DNA of 64,000 nucleotides from Rutidosis leptorrhynchoides. Lineage: Eukaryota > Streptophyta > Magnoliopsida > Asterales > Asteraceae. Shown here in pieces: positions 46,731 to 55,965 of the stretch. The DNA is taken from assembly GCF_046630445.1 (NCBI RefSeq), contig NC_092338.1, forward strand, positions 340,155,001-340,219,000. The letters run 5' to 3'. The first letter of the stretch is position 1. Every line of letters starts with the position of its first letter. A program made the position numbers and the translations under genes. The notes under the pieces were generated by a model that was not told the DNA's origin, searched no databases, and saw nothing but the letters and a program-made list of their open reading frames with translations.

Positions 46731-49700
46731 TCCTCTCCCTCTAAAAAGGAACTTGACCTCAAGTTCTCGAGGTTGTCATCTTCCAAGTAGGGCATCAAAT
46801 CACCAACATTAAAAGTGCTATACACAGCAGTATCACCAGGCAGCTCGACCTTGTAAGCATTATCACCAACTTTTTCCAACACTTTAAATGGACCCTCAGC
46901 TCTTGGCATCAGCTTGTTCTTCCTTTTTGCTGGGAACCTTTCCTTCCTTAGATGAATCCAAACAAGATCACCAGGAACAAAAGTGGGCTGCTTTCTGTGC
47001 TGGTTAGCTTTAGCCTTGTATTGCTGGTTGGTCTTCTCAATTTTGTCCCTCACTTGCTCATACAGCTTCTTCATTTCTTTGGCCTTTGCTACTGCATCAA
47101 CACTTACCTTAGGCTCAATTGCAAAAGGAATCAGATCAATGGGTGTGAGTGGATTTGCACCATAGCAGATTTCAAATGGTGATTTTCCTGTGGAGTAATT
47201 AGGTGCTCTGTTAAAAGCAAATTCAGCTTGAGCAAGCTTCAAATCCCACTCCTTCAAACTTTTCTTCACAAGTGCCCTTAGCAACATTCCCACAGTTCTA
47301 TTGGTAACTTCAGTTTGACCATCAGTTTGGGGATGGTGAGAAGTGCTGAATAAAAGCTTTGTTCCAAGCAGCTTCCATAATGTCTTCCAAAAATAGCTTA
47401 AGAACTTTGTATCTCGATCAGACACAATGGTTTTGGGAACTCCATGAAGACGAACAATTTCTTTGAAGAATAAAGTAGCAACAACAGTAGCATCATTGGT
47501 TTTGTTGCAGGCTATGAAATGAGCCATCTTTGAAAACCTGTCAACAACAACCATAATAGAATCTTTGCCTCGCTGAGTCCTTGGTAAAGCAACAATGAAA
47601 TCCATGCTCAAATCTTCCCATGGCTGGTTGGGAACAGGAAGAGGAGTATATAAACCCTTGTGAAAAGTTGACTTAGCTTGACAGCAGGTAGCACAACGAT
47701 TAATCACAGCTTTGACATCTTTATCCATACATGGCCAGTAGAAGTGTTCACTTAGGATATCCAATGTCTTGTTAATCCCAAAATGACCAGCTAAACCACC
47801 TCCATATGCTTCTCTAATCAGCAACTCCCTGATTGAATCTTTTGGGATGCACAATCTGCTGCCCTTGAATAGAAAACCATCTTGCTCAACATAATCTCTT
47901 TTGGACTCAGCAGGAGAACAGTTCAAAATAGGAGCAAAGTCTGGATCAGCTTCATATAACTCCTTAACAAATGAAAATCCAAGAACTCTAGCTTCTAGAA
48001 TTGACAACAAAGAATATCTTCTTGAAAGAGCATCAGCAACAACATTAGAAGTACCAGCCTTGTGTTTAGACACAAAGGAGTACATCTGCAAGAATTCAAC
48101 CCATTTTGCATGCCTTGGATTTAATTTGTGCTGCCCATTAATGTATTTTAATGCTTCATGATCAGAAAAGAGAACAAACTGCCTTGGCTTCAAATAATGT
48201 GACCAATGATCAACAGCTCGAATGATGGCATAAAACTCTTTATCATAAGTGCTATAATTCAGCTTTGATCCATTTAGCTTTTCACTGAAATAAGCTACTG
48301 GTCTTTTTCCTTGCACTAGCACAGCTCCAATGCCAACACCACTTGCATCACATTCAAGTTCAAATAGCATATCAAAATTAGGTAAAGCAAGTATAGGTGC
48401 TGAACTTAGCTTTTCTTTCAATGATTCAAATGCTGATTGGGCAGAACTAGACCATTCAAATACCCCTTTCTTCATACAATCAGTAATTGGAGCAACAATT
48501 GTGGAGAAGTATTTGATAAATCTTCTATAGAATGAAGCTAAACCATGAAAACTTCTGACTTCAGTGATGGTAGAAGGACTAGGCCATGATCTGATTGCTT
48601 CCATCTTAGATGGATCCATTGAAATGCCTTCTTCAGAAACCACATATCCAAGAAACACTACTTTGCTGACAAAGAAATCACACTTCTCCAGCTTTGCATA
48701 TAACTGATTCTGCCTTAATAGCTCAAATACTTTCCTCAGATGATCCAAGTGTTCTTCTTTAGTTTTTGAGTACACTAGGATGTCATCAAAGTAAACAACC
48801 ACAAACTGACCAATAAGTGGCCTGAGCACTTCATTCATAAGCCTCATGAATGTGCTGGGTGCATTAGACAACCCAAAAGGCATAACCAACCACTCGAATA
48901 ATCCACCTTTGATCTTGAAAGCTGTCTTCCATTCATCTCCTTCTTTCATTCGAATCTGATGATACCCACTTCTAAGATCAACTTTGAAAAACACACAAGA
49001 ACCATGCAGCTCATCTAGCATATCATCTAATCTAGGTATGGGATACCTATACTTGATGGTGATGTTGTTAATAGCTCGGCTGTCTACACACATTCTCATA
49101 GAACCATCTTTCTTTGGAACCAGCAAAGCTGGTACTGAACAAGGACTCATGCTGGTTCTAACATATCCCTTGGAAACCAACTCATTAACTTGCTTTTCTA
49201 ATTCTTTTGCTTCATGAGGGGAACATCGATAAGCTGCTTTATTAGGAAGAACAGATCCAGGTACAAGATCAATTTGATGTTCAATACCCCTGATTGGTGG
49301 CAAACCAGTAGGTAACTCAGTAGGAAACACATCAGCAAATTCAAATAACAATGGCTTTACCCTAGCTGGTATTTCATCATGCTGGTTCAACTCATCACTT
49401 TCAACCATCAGCAATAAATAAGCACCAGTACCACCCTTTAACTCAGTATCAACTTCAGCTTGAGTCATAAACAAAGTTTTATCATTCTTAACAGTAGGAT
49501 CAGCTCTAGGTATTTCACTAGGCTTTAAAGAAGTGAGGGTGATCTTCTTTCCATTCACATACATTGAATAAGTATTTTGGTGTCCATTATGATAGACATA
49601 CTTATCAAATAACCAAGGTCTACCAAGCAGCAAATGACAAGCATCCATAGGAATAACATCACAAGTAATCTCATCTTGATAAACAGTACCAATAGAAAAT

Positions 49701-50962
49701 GGAACAGTAACTTGGCGAGTAACCTTTACCTCACTGCCTTGGTTAAGCCATTGAAGTTTGTATGGATGAGGATGCTTCTTTGTAACCAGCTCAATCTTTT
49801 CCACCATGTGAGCAGATGCTGCGTTTGCACAGCTGCCTCCATCAACAATCAGGCTGCACACTTTACCTTTGACTGTGCATCTTGAATGAAAGATGTTTTC
49901 TCGCTGGCTCTTATCTTCAATAGTCTCAGCTGAGTGCATTACTCTTCGAACCACTAAAAACTCTCCAATATCAGCAGCAACAAACTCTTCACTATCAGAC
50001 TCATCATATGCTGGTTCAGTTTCAAAACCCCCTTCCAAATCTTCAATCTCCTTTAGTGTAAGAGCACGCTGGTTAGGACATTGAGCTTGTAAATGCCCAA
50101 ATCCATGGCACCTGAAGCATTTCCTTCTATCATCTTTAGGACCAGCTACAACCTGCTCTTTGCCTTTAGATACTTTGGATGCTGCCTCGTTATACCTAGG
50201 CAGCATAGATGATTGACCCTTCATAGGCAGCACAGCTGGCTTGGAATAAGACTTAAAATTAATTTTCTTTTTTGCTTGTTTCTCTACTTGAATAGCCAGA
50301 TTGCAAGCACTCTCAAAAGTCCATAGAGGCTGCATTTCAACTTGATCAGCAATAGAAGCATTTAAGCCTCCAACGAATCTTGCTATAGTGTGTTCTTCAG
50401 CTTCTTTAACATTTGTACGAATCTTGAGCTGCTCAAACTCTCTGATGTAATCAACAACATTCATGCTGCCTTGCTTGAGTGTATTCATCAGGATATACAG
50501 CTCTTGCTTGTAAGCTTGAGGAACAAACCTCTTTTGCATACACTCTTTTAACTTGGACCAGGTTTTGATTGTTTTCTTCCCTTCATATTGCCTTTCTTTT
50601 TTTAGATTATCATACCACATTGAAGCATACTTCTTTAATCGGATTACAGCAACTTTAAAGGCCTTTTTATCATCATAGCCTTTAACCTCCATAATTCTAT
50701 CCATGGCCTGAACCCATTCAAAGTAATCTTCAGGATTAGAGGATCCTTCAAAATCAGGTGGGTCTATCTTGATATCTTTCAAATCATCAGCCTTTTTCCT
50801 ATGCCTTCTTCTTCTTTGTGAAGAAGCATGAGATCCATCAGTAGATTGGCTACCATCCTCAGATTCAGTACTAGAAGACACAATAGTTGTATCTCCATTT
50901 TCAGATCTAATTCTATTTCTTCTTGGAACACCATCTTCCAACAAGTTAACCATTCTTTCCAT
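46556..50962 (-). CDS. Element G gag-pol polyprotein, 1,468 aa, ends inside the 3' LTR
   Basis: An open frame with all domains. Gag (about 60-220) with zinc knuckle CFRCHGFGHLQAQC near residue 282. Protease with VDGGS near 373. RT with SGYHQIRMKEGDEWKTAF and catalytic YFDDILVYS near 724. RNase H (ELECDASGVGIGAVL ... VADALSR). Integrase HHCC domain about 1058-1095, core with MDF, DRDTKF and HPQTDGQTE (about 1215). C-terminal GPFKVLEKVGDNAYKVELPGD, then FNVGDLMPYLEDDN. Residues 1412-1468 are encoded by the LTR, as in CRM elements, where a C-terminal motif is linked to centromere targeting. A TAG lies immediately upstream of this Met and cuts off about 27 likely N-terminal residues. Otherwise it may be functional. 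Confidence 0.93.
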   Translation of the reverse strand: MERMVNLLEDGVPRRNRIRSENGDTTIVSSSTESEDGSQSTDGSHASSQRRRRHRKKADDLKDIKIDPPDFEGSSNPEDYFEWVQAMDRIMEVKGYDDKKAFKVAVIRLKKYASMWYDNLKKERQYEGKKTIKTWSKLKECMQKRFVPQAYKQELYILMNTLKQGSMNVVDYIREFEQLKIRTNVKEAEEHTIARFVGGLNASIADQVEMQPLWTFESACNLAIQVEKQAKKKINFKSYSKPAVLPMKGQSSMLPRYNEAASKVSKGKEQVVAGPKDDRRKCFRCHGFGHLQAQCPNQRALTLKEIEDLEGGFETEPAYDESDSEEFVAADIGEFLVVRRVMHSAETIEDKSQRENIFHSRCTVKGKVCSLIVDGGSCANAASAHMVEKIELVTKKHPHPYKLQWLNQGSEVKVTRQVTVPFSIGTVYQDEITCDVIPMDACHLLLGRPWLFDKYVYHNGHQNTYSMYVNGKKITLTSLKPSEIPRADPTVKNDKTLFMTQAEVDTELKGGTGAYLLLMVESDELNQHDEIPARVKPLLFEFADVFPTELPTGLPPIRGIEHQIDLVPGSVLPNKAAYRCSPHEAKELEKQVNELVSKGYVRTSMSPCSVPALLVPKKDGSMRMCVDSRAINNITIKYRYPIPRLDDMLDELHGSCVFFKVDLRSGYHQIRMKEGDEWKTAFKIKGGLFEWLVMPFGLSNAPSTFMRLMNEVLRPLIGQFVVVYFDDILVYSKTKEEHLDHLRKVFELLRQNQLYAKLEKCDFFVSKVVFLGYVVSEEGISMDPSKMEAIRSWPSPSTITEVRSFHGLASFYRRFIKYFSTIVAPITDCMKKGVFEWSSSAQSAFESLKEKLSSAPILALPNFDMLFELECDASGVGIGAVLVQGKRPVAYFSEKLNGSKLNYSTYDKEFYAIIRAVDHWSHYLKPRQFVLFSDHEALKYINGQHKLNPRHAKWVEFLQMYSFVSKHKAGTSNVVADALSRRYSLLSILEARVLGFSFVKELYEADPDFAPILNCSPAESKRDYVEQDGFLFKGSRLCIPKDSIRELLIREAYGGGLAGHFGINKTLDILSEHFYWPCMDKDVKAVINRCATCCQAKSTFHKGLYTPLPVPNQPWEDLSMDFIVALPRTQRGKDSIMVVVDRFSKMAHFIACNKTNDATVVATLFFKEIVRLHGVPKTIVSDRDTKFLSYFWKTLWKLLGTKLLFSTSHHPQTDGQTEVTNRTVGMLLRALVKKSLKEWDLKLAQAEFAFNRAPNYSTGKSPFEICYGANPLTPIDLIPFAIEPKVSVDAVAKAKEMKKLYEQVRDKIEKTNQQYKAKANQHRKQPTFVPGDLVWIHLRKERFPAKRKNKLMPRAEGPFKVLEKVGDNAYKVELPGDTAVYSTFNVGDLMPYLEDDNLENLRSSSFLEGEDDAGELGNVTSNTASSSSKDVTPESGQAMVVLPSISYHLSVFGAGSRSSGVTLLQSLN
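46731..46742 (-). other. Polypurine tract of element G, inside the coding frame
   Basis: AGAGGGAGAGGA on the minus strand directly abuts the 3' LTR. It also encodes the EGED residues of the polyprotein, so plus-strand priming and coding overlap. Confidence 0.8.
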
Positions 50963-51184
50963 CTAATGTTGTAGAGCTTCAATAGCTCTATCTCTTCTAA
51001 GATTATGAGCTTCTTCAAGAGTCATATTCCTTGGAATATCAGCCATTTCAAATATCAGATCTGAAATAGACCTTTAGCAACAAATAGAAACCCAGATCTG
51101 AAATAAAGCTTAACAGCTCTAAAACAGAGTATGAACTGAAACAACAATAAAAATGATAAGAAAGCTTCGATTTGAACAACCTAA
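50963..51184 (-). other. Element G leader and interrupted N-terminus of gag
   Basis: From an ATG at 51046 (minus) an in-frame stretch of 27 codons (MADIPRNMTLEEAHNL...) leads directly to a TAG (50963-50965) and then to the Met that opens the long frame. The original gag probably started at 51046 and the TAG is a point mutation of Gln. The rest is a short leader after the PBS. Confidence 0.65.
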
Positions 51185-51196
51185 GCTCTGATACCA
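51185..51196 (-). other. Primer-binding site of element G (initiator Met tRNA)
   Basis: The plus strand reads GCTCTGATACCA, a perfect complement of TGGTATCAGAGC, three bases from the 5' LTR. Confidence 0.93.
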
Positions 51197-51199
51197 CTT

Positions 51200-52357
51200 T
51201 GATGCGTGATTATGACTTTAAAAACGCAATTTAGAACAAGCTTTCTTCACTTAAACAGATCTGAACACAAACCCCCAAATTGTAACAGCAACAACCCCAA
51301 AACAGAGTATAAAACTCTGAAATAAGAACACAAAGGATAGAGAATCTAAACCCTTAATTGATAAAGATACCACCACAATTAGAGATCTAGAAACACTCCA
51401 AATCTTCAACTACAGCTGATAAAGATTCCACCACAACTATAATATCAGATATGAAGATTTGGATTTCACCACAATGTTTGATAAAGTAACACCACAAACA
51501 CTGATAAAGAAACCACTCTTAGCCACCGGAATCAAAGATTCGTAAAGACACAGAGATTTGGTAAATAGATAAGCTCTATCAAACTTTTCATTCAATCATC
51601 AACCAAGTTTTACAATTACAAGAGCTCTCTATTTATAGTAGAAGCTTAACAGCTATTTTCTAAATAAGACAAAAACATAAAAAGGAAATGGAGACAAAAA
51701 AGGACAAACAATTACAAATTAGCCAATAAGAATAAAGGACACAATTTGCAAAAAGCCTGCCATTTGTTAGTGCTCCTTCCCATGATAAAAGCATCCAATG
51801 ATAAATGGGAGTCTTCCTTGGACAGCTAACATTCTTCTAGAACATCTACACACGTGTTAAGCACATGACCTGACCGGTTTATTGAAAAGCACAAGTAAAC
51901 TTTGAATTGTATCAGCAAGTTGGCCATTCAGACAGAAAATAGCATCGCGTGCTGGTTGTACTAGAGTTTCGTGTGCTGATTGAACTAAAATTCTTTAGCT
52001 GGTTGAACTAGCTGGTTCGCCTAAGCATAACTTTGCTGGTTCGATTTGCTAGTTACCCGACTGAGTGAATTAAAGCTTTACTGGCTGAACTAAACTCATT
52101 TGCTGGTCCGGCTAGCTGGTTCTTCTTAGTTGCTGGCTTGCCTTCAACTATCAAAAACTTTATTCATGAAAACATAACTACTTCAGTTTAAGGACTGAAG
52201 TAGGGTCACCCCTGAGCTTCTTGAACCAGCTCCAAAAACACTTAGATGATACGAAATAGATGGCAACACGACCATTGCTTGGCCTGATTCGGGTGTAACA
52301 TCTTTTGAGCTCGAGCTGGCTGTGTTGCTGGTTACATTGCCCAGCTCACCCGCATCA
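51200..52357 (-). repeat. Element G 5' LTR (right copy)
   Basis: 1,158 bp, same length as its partner. The short frame at 52183-52386 is the LTR-encoded tail of gag-pol seen again here and is not a separate gene. Confidence 0.94.
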
Positions 52358-52431
52358 GTATGTATCCTGAATTTTATACTGTGCAATTGTGCATCATTTT
52401 TCAGTTATCTATTTAATAATTGTTTTGTTGT

Positions 52432-52434
<3 letters not shown>

Positions 52435-52494
<60 letters not shown>
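52435..52494. repeat. (TA)n microsatellite upstream of the CSLD remnant
   Basis: About 60 bp of pure TA between element G and the second CSLD fragment, probably in a former intron. Confidence 0.9.
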
Positions 52495-52499
<5 letters not shown>

Positions 52500-52850
52500 A
52501 TGGCAGATAAACAATGGTGGCCGCTCGCTTTAGTTCGATATCTTGTTTTGTGTTTCTATTTGACATGGAGAGTTACACACCTGATTAATGATGTTGTATG
52601 GTTATGGTTCATGTATATCGTATGCGAGGTTGGTTTACGTTTTCTTGGATTCTTGAACAGATCCTAAAATTTTGTCCAATCAGTCCACCGATCTCCAACT
52701 TCTTCATGATAAGTTTGAGACATTTGAAAAAATCAAAAATCCGGAGGGTTATTCTGACCTTCCCGGTCTAGATTTCTTAGTTTCAACTGTTGATCCCTAT
52801 AAAGTGAAACGGGCTACATGGATGGCCGACCAGAACTTGGGCTAACCCAA
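52500..52850 (+). pseudogene. Cellulose-synthase-like D pseudogene, first membrane segments and start of the catalytic loop
   Basis: DKQWWPL then LVRYLVLCFYLTWRVTH resembles the DKPWxPL...VVRxxxLxFFLTWRxxH region ahead of the first two membrane helices. VVWLWFMYIVCEVG follows (family WLWxMSxVCExWF). In other frames W-ILEQILKFCPI and LHDKFET, then SDLPGLDFLVSTVDP match DQLPKLCPINR, LKDKFE and SDLPGxDxFVSTADP. After VDPYK the sequence jumps to KRATWMAD, so the first catalytic Asp region is deleted. Several frameshifts and internal deletions make it clearly dead. Confidence 0.7.
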
Positions 52851-52892
52851 GCTCTGATCACACCAAAGCTGATCACACAAGTATCTTACATG

Positions 52893-53201
52893 AAGTGGCA
52901 GAACCAAAAATATTTTTCACCGGAGACAAAAAAAAATTTAAAGCGATCACATTCATTATAATTTTTTTTCTTCCATTCTTTCATGAAAATACAACATTTT
53001 CTATCATGGGTTTTTGAGTTGGGCGCAAAATCTGGAAGCTTTTGGGCAAAATATAGAGATTTTGAGGGCAAAATCATGTTTTAAGTCTTGAAATTTCAAA
53101 TCAACTAACGGAAAAATTCAAAATTCAAAATTTTAACAATGAAAATTTCAAATCAACTGGGGGCAGGTGCCCGCCCCTGCCCCTATGTATTTTTGCCATT
53201 G
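52893..53201. mobile_element. hAT-type MITE, 309 bp
   Basis: Ends AAGTGGCAGAACC and TTTTGCCATTG are imperfect inverted repeats of the CAGTGGC type common in plant hAT elements. A perfect 8-bp duplication CTTACATG (52885-52892 and 53202-53209) flanks it, as expected for hAT. The interior has the GGTGCCCGCCCCTGCCCC stretch near one end and no ORF. It lies inside the CSLD remnant. Confidence 0.85.
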
Positions 53202-53227
53202 CTTACATGTTATCTTAAAACCCCTCT

Positions 53228-53370
53228 AGCCAAGTATTAAGGCGGTCCTACTGCTGGCCACCTGGCAGTTAAGTACGGCCAACCTGCTGGTGTGCTTTCG
53301 GGTTGTCACGGAACCGTTTGATGCTACTATAGTTGCTAAAGCAGTTTCCTTGATTGTTCAAATGAAATAT
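53228..53370 (+). pseudogene. Cellulose-synthase-like D pseudogene, third fragment
   Basis: Codons reading GPTAGHLAVKYGQPAGVL, then EPFDATIVAKAVSLI in another frame, match the family segment LADHPAVKxGRPPGAL...PLDAxTVAEAVSVI that precedes the CWYEDKTEWG motif. Large parts of the catalytic domain between this and the previous fragment are absent. Together with 45400-45550 and 52500-52850 this gives three fragments in the correct order and orientation, which makes the CSLD call firm. Confidence 0.68.
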
Positions 53371-53698
53371 GTCACTAGGTGAACTTCAGTTGACCAGGTG
53401 AGCTGTAGGCCATACCAGTGATATGTCAAATATAATTTTTTAACTTAATTGAAAAAAAGCCTTGAATTATGAATTTCAGGTGCTGGGCATGTTAAGTAAA
53501 CTAATCCGAACATGTGTGCTTTTTAAGGTGTGTTAGCGTGACGTATGTATTACTACATCCGTTTCAATTTAATTGTATCTGCGTAAATAACTAAAGATCG
53601 GAACACATTTAAGAAAACTGTAATCGTTACTACTTGCTTTATATTCAAATGGCAATTTTATTCTTAATTAATTAATTTAAGATTTCTCTTTCTTTTGC
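53371..53698. other. Intergenic stretch with a possible MITE end
   Basis: AT-rich with no ORF. TACTACATCCGTTTCAATTTAA near 53560 resembles the terminal sequence of plant Stowaway-type MITEs, but I cannot find its partner. Confidence 0.3.
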
Positions 53699-53821
53699 AA
53701 TTTTTTTTTTTTTTTTTTGGGCAAAGCCATTATAATTTTATTAATAACTCCAAATATATACAAGAGGCATACAAGGAGCATGCTTTAAGGAAATATCCCT
53801 TGGAATGTAGGCGTTACAATA

Positions 53822-53959
53822 TGGTAGAGCATAGGTTATGTGAGGTATGTTTAGTATAATCCGGTCCATTTGTGGGTTAAGGGCTTCGAGAGTTTCATGT
53901 GCTCTATATGTTGACAATCAGTAATAACATAATAGGTACGGGGTTTACAATGTTTAACA
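53822..53959 (+). repeat. Element H 5' LTR
   Basis: 138 bp, about 85-90% identical by eye to 55518-55654. It shares TTGACAATCAGTAATAACAT and GGTACGGGGTTTACAATG with the other LTR. Confidence 0.82.
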
Positions 53960-54125
53960 TGATATCACAGGCGTATGATCCTGATGGAACCACCTTCTTC
54001 TTTAGCAATCACCACCGCCAATCGTTTTAATCTCTTCTATATCTAGTTTTTTAATATTTCTTCCTATCTATACCCGCTAATAAATTACATCTTTCTTAGT
54101 CAACCGTTATGCATTAACCTGCACC

Positions 54126-54446
54126 TTTTTTTTTTTTTTTTGACAGCGATTGAGATCACCCGAGGGGATTAAATCACCCGTTGCGATCATCTCCCGTTTC
54201 CACTATGCCGATGCAGCGATAATAACTCCGCCTCCATCGCTGCCCGGGAGGAAACCTTGAAACCGATCCAAGGGCACGGCCAAGTAAAACCCCATCCCCT
54301 TTACCCCCAAACGATATGGGAAATGTGCCATGGGTGGATACTTCATGGCAAAGATGAAATTGTGTTTTAATATGTATCCAACGGGGGTTGAACTCCTGAC
54401 CTCTCCCAATGGAAGCATGCTATCAACCGCTGGACCACATCACAAC
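54126..54446 (-). mobile_element. tRNA-derived SINE inside element H
   Basis: Poly-T 54126-54141 is the 3' poly-A tail seen on the other strand. At the opposite end the minus strand reads GTTGTGATGTGGTCCAGCGGTTGATAGC, with an A-box-like TGGTCCAGCGG (54428-54438), and then AGTTCAACCCC, a B-box-like sequence (about 54384-54394). Pol III boxes, about 320 bp length and an A tail fit a tRNA-type SINE. A short TAACCT on both sides may be the target duplication. Confidence 0.72.
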
Positions 54447-54827
54447 TTCTAACCTTAGTCAACATTCACAGCCAAATAAACACCTTTTTCTTAGTCAACA
54501 TATTCATTTGATGCATCTACCTTCTTCATGCATTATGATCGCAGTTCTCTCTTATTTTTTATTTTTTATTATTTTATTATTTTTATTATTTTTATTTTTG
54601 TGTTTTTTTTTTATTTCTATTGCAAATCCTGACTTTTAGACTTCATCCACTACATGTAGATCCGTAGAAAAAAAAGACATATTCTACCCACAGTTTATTT
54701 AGATCACCAATTCACCATAATCAATTCACGTTATCACCCATGGAAATTTGATTTTACCATTTTCATGGTGTCTCAATTTTATTTTTAATTTTATTTAATT
54801 TTATTTTTAAAAACTTTTTCCTACTTA

Positions 54828-55031
54828 TTGGCCGGAGGTCCACTCGGAAGCAATCTCTCTATCCGTCGAATAAAGAGAGGGATGACTTTCTCTACTTTTG
54901 AGGGTGTTTTCACTCTGAGTGGAGAAATGACTTGTCTTTATTCTCGGATAGGAGAAGGATTGTCTACATCTCACCTCCCCCATACACCACTTATGTGGTA
55001 TTGGATTTTGTTGTTGTTGTTGTTGTTCTTT
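54828..55031 (+). mobile_element. Second SINE ending in (TTG)n, inside element H
   Basis: Contains GGCCGGAGGTCCACTCGGAAGC, AATCTCTCTATCCGTCGAAT and CACCTCCCCCATACACCACTTATGTGG, then (TTG)n at about 55004-55026. This body and TTG tail resemble the TS/Au-like SINE group of dicots. The tRNA-like 5' part seems truncated. It is a different family from the SINE at 54126-54446. Confidence 0.65.
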
Positions 55032-55517
55032 CTCCTGTTAGTTCACAAATTCAAATCACCAATTTATTTCCTTTTAACTTCCTATCTTTTTTTTCTTCTT
55101 TCCTTATTCTCATCTTTTTATAAACCGTATCTCCTCTTTTTTAGTAGTTGTTTCCAATCACTTGATACAATAATAATCGGTGTGGGGCTAAGCCGCCTAC
55201 CATGACTAGGTTCCAAACCTCGAAATAAAAAAGAGAATATATTTAAAAATTTATTTTGAAGCATTGAAGAGCATTGTTATTGTCGACAGAAGTTACATAC
55301 CAAAGTGGTACTTGATCCGTAGCAAGCACGATGTAAAAGAAAAAAAACGCTGCGAAAAAGGAGAAGTCGTCAAGAAATATGCGACTCCACAAGCGAATAT
55401 CATTCAATTTAATGCGAAAATAAAAAAAAAGTTTAGATTTTTATTTCCTTATTTCATTTTTAGTGTTTTCTTTAAGTCCGAACTTTAGCTATTTCACCGT
55501 TCGGACTGCGAGAGAGT

Positions 55518-55654
55518 GTTAGAGCATAGATTATGTGAGCACTGTTTAGTATAGTCCGGCACGTTTGTGAGTTAAGGGCTTTTAGGGTTTCATTTACTCT
55601 ATATATTGACAATCAGTAATAACATAATAGGTACGGGGTTTACAATGTTTAACA
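55518..55654 (+). repeat. Element H 3' LTR
   Basis: 137 bp, the partner of 53822-53959. An 8-bp stem (AGTCCGAA at 55475-55482 and TTCGGACT at 55501-55508) lies just upstream of the purine tract. Confidence 0.82.
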
Positions 55655-55710
55655 CAATAAACAAAAGAGAATTAGCTATAGACTATAGCCCCATACATTC
55701 GATCATATTA

Positions 55711-55965
55711 CTACGCCTTGATCATTAAATCCGCCGATCCTTGATCTTCAAAGCAGTGCCTCTGATACAATTTCCAAACTTCAAATCTAGCCATGAGTGT
55801 TGAGCTCATTGATCCAATCCACAAGTGTGAAAATACCTTCAAACTCTCAATGATATTCTCATTTGGAATCAAAGTCCTACGAATCTGATCCTCATGAACC
55901 ACTTTCTTCCGCCACTTCCAGATTAAAAATAACAAGATATATCTTGACGCAACCTGACTAGTCAA
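55711..55965 (-). pseudogene. LINE ORF2 C-terminal fragment
   Basis: An 84-codon frame with LLFLIWKWRKKVVHEDQ and SLKVFSHLWIGSM, resembling the IWKWRNKVVH...LKxxSFxWI segment at the end of plant LINE reverse-transcriptase proteins. Its position and strand agree with the LINE tail at 53699. Confidence 0.5.

Larger units (their letters stand above)
45573..52357 (-). mobile_element. Element G: complete, young CRM-type Ty3/gypsy chromovirus
   Basis: 6,785 bp with two 1,158-bp LTRs (45573-46730 and 51200-52357) bounded by TGATGC...GCATCA and a perfect 5-bp duplication GTATG (45568-45572 and 52358-52362). A Met-tRNA PBS is at 51185-51196 and the polypurine tract at 46731-46742. A single gag-pol frame runs into the 3' LTR. 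By eye the LTRs differ at about 5 of 1,158 sites. The CRM (centromeric) clade is inferred from RT features (VDSRAINNITIKYRYPIPRLDDML, GDEWKTAFK, YFDDILVYS) and from the coding overlap with the LTR, both known for that clade. It interrupts the CSLD pseudogene. Confidence 0.92.
53822..55654 (+). mobile_element. Element H: small LTR retrotransposon with 137-bp LTRs (TRIM-like)
   Basis: Direct repeats at 53822-53959 and 55518-55654, starting T(G)TAGAGCATAG and ending GTTTAACA, are flanked by a perfect 5-bp duplication CAATA (53817-53821 and 55655-55659). TGATATCACAGG after the first LTR looks like a mutated Met-tRNA PBS; GCGAGAGAG before the second is a purine tract. After removing the two SINEs inside, the element is about 1.3 kb with no recognisable enzyme. 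A short frame at 55264-55488 is Lys-rich and unrecognised. Confidence 0.8.

Noticed and set aside
52183..52386. 67-codon ORF at the right end of G
   Set aside because: It is the LTR-encoded tail of gag-pol appearing again in the 5' LTR; no independent start signal.
53560..53660. Stowaway-like terminal sequence
   Set aside because: Only one end seen and no TA duplication, so not called as an element.
55264..55488. Lys-rich 75-codon ORF inside element H
   Set aside because: Weakly reminiscent of a copia RNase H end but no firm motif, so left uncalled.
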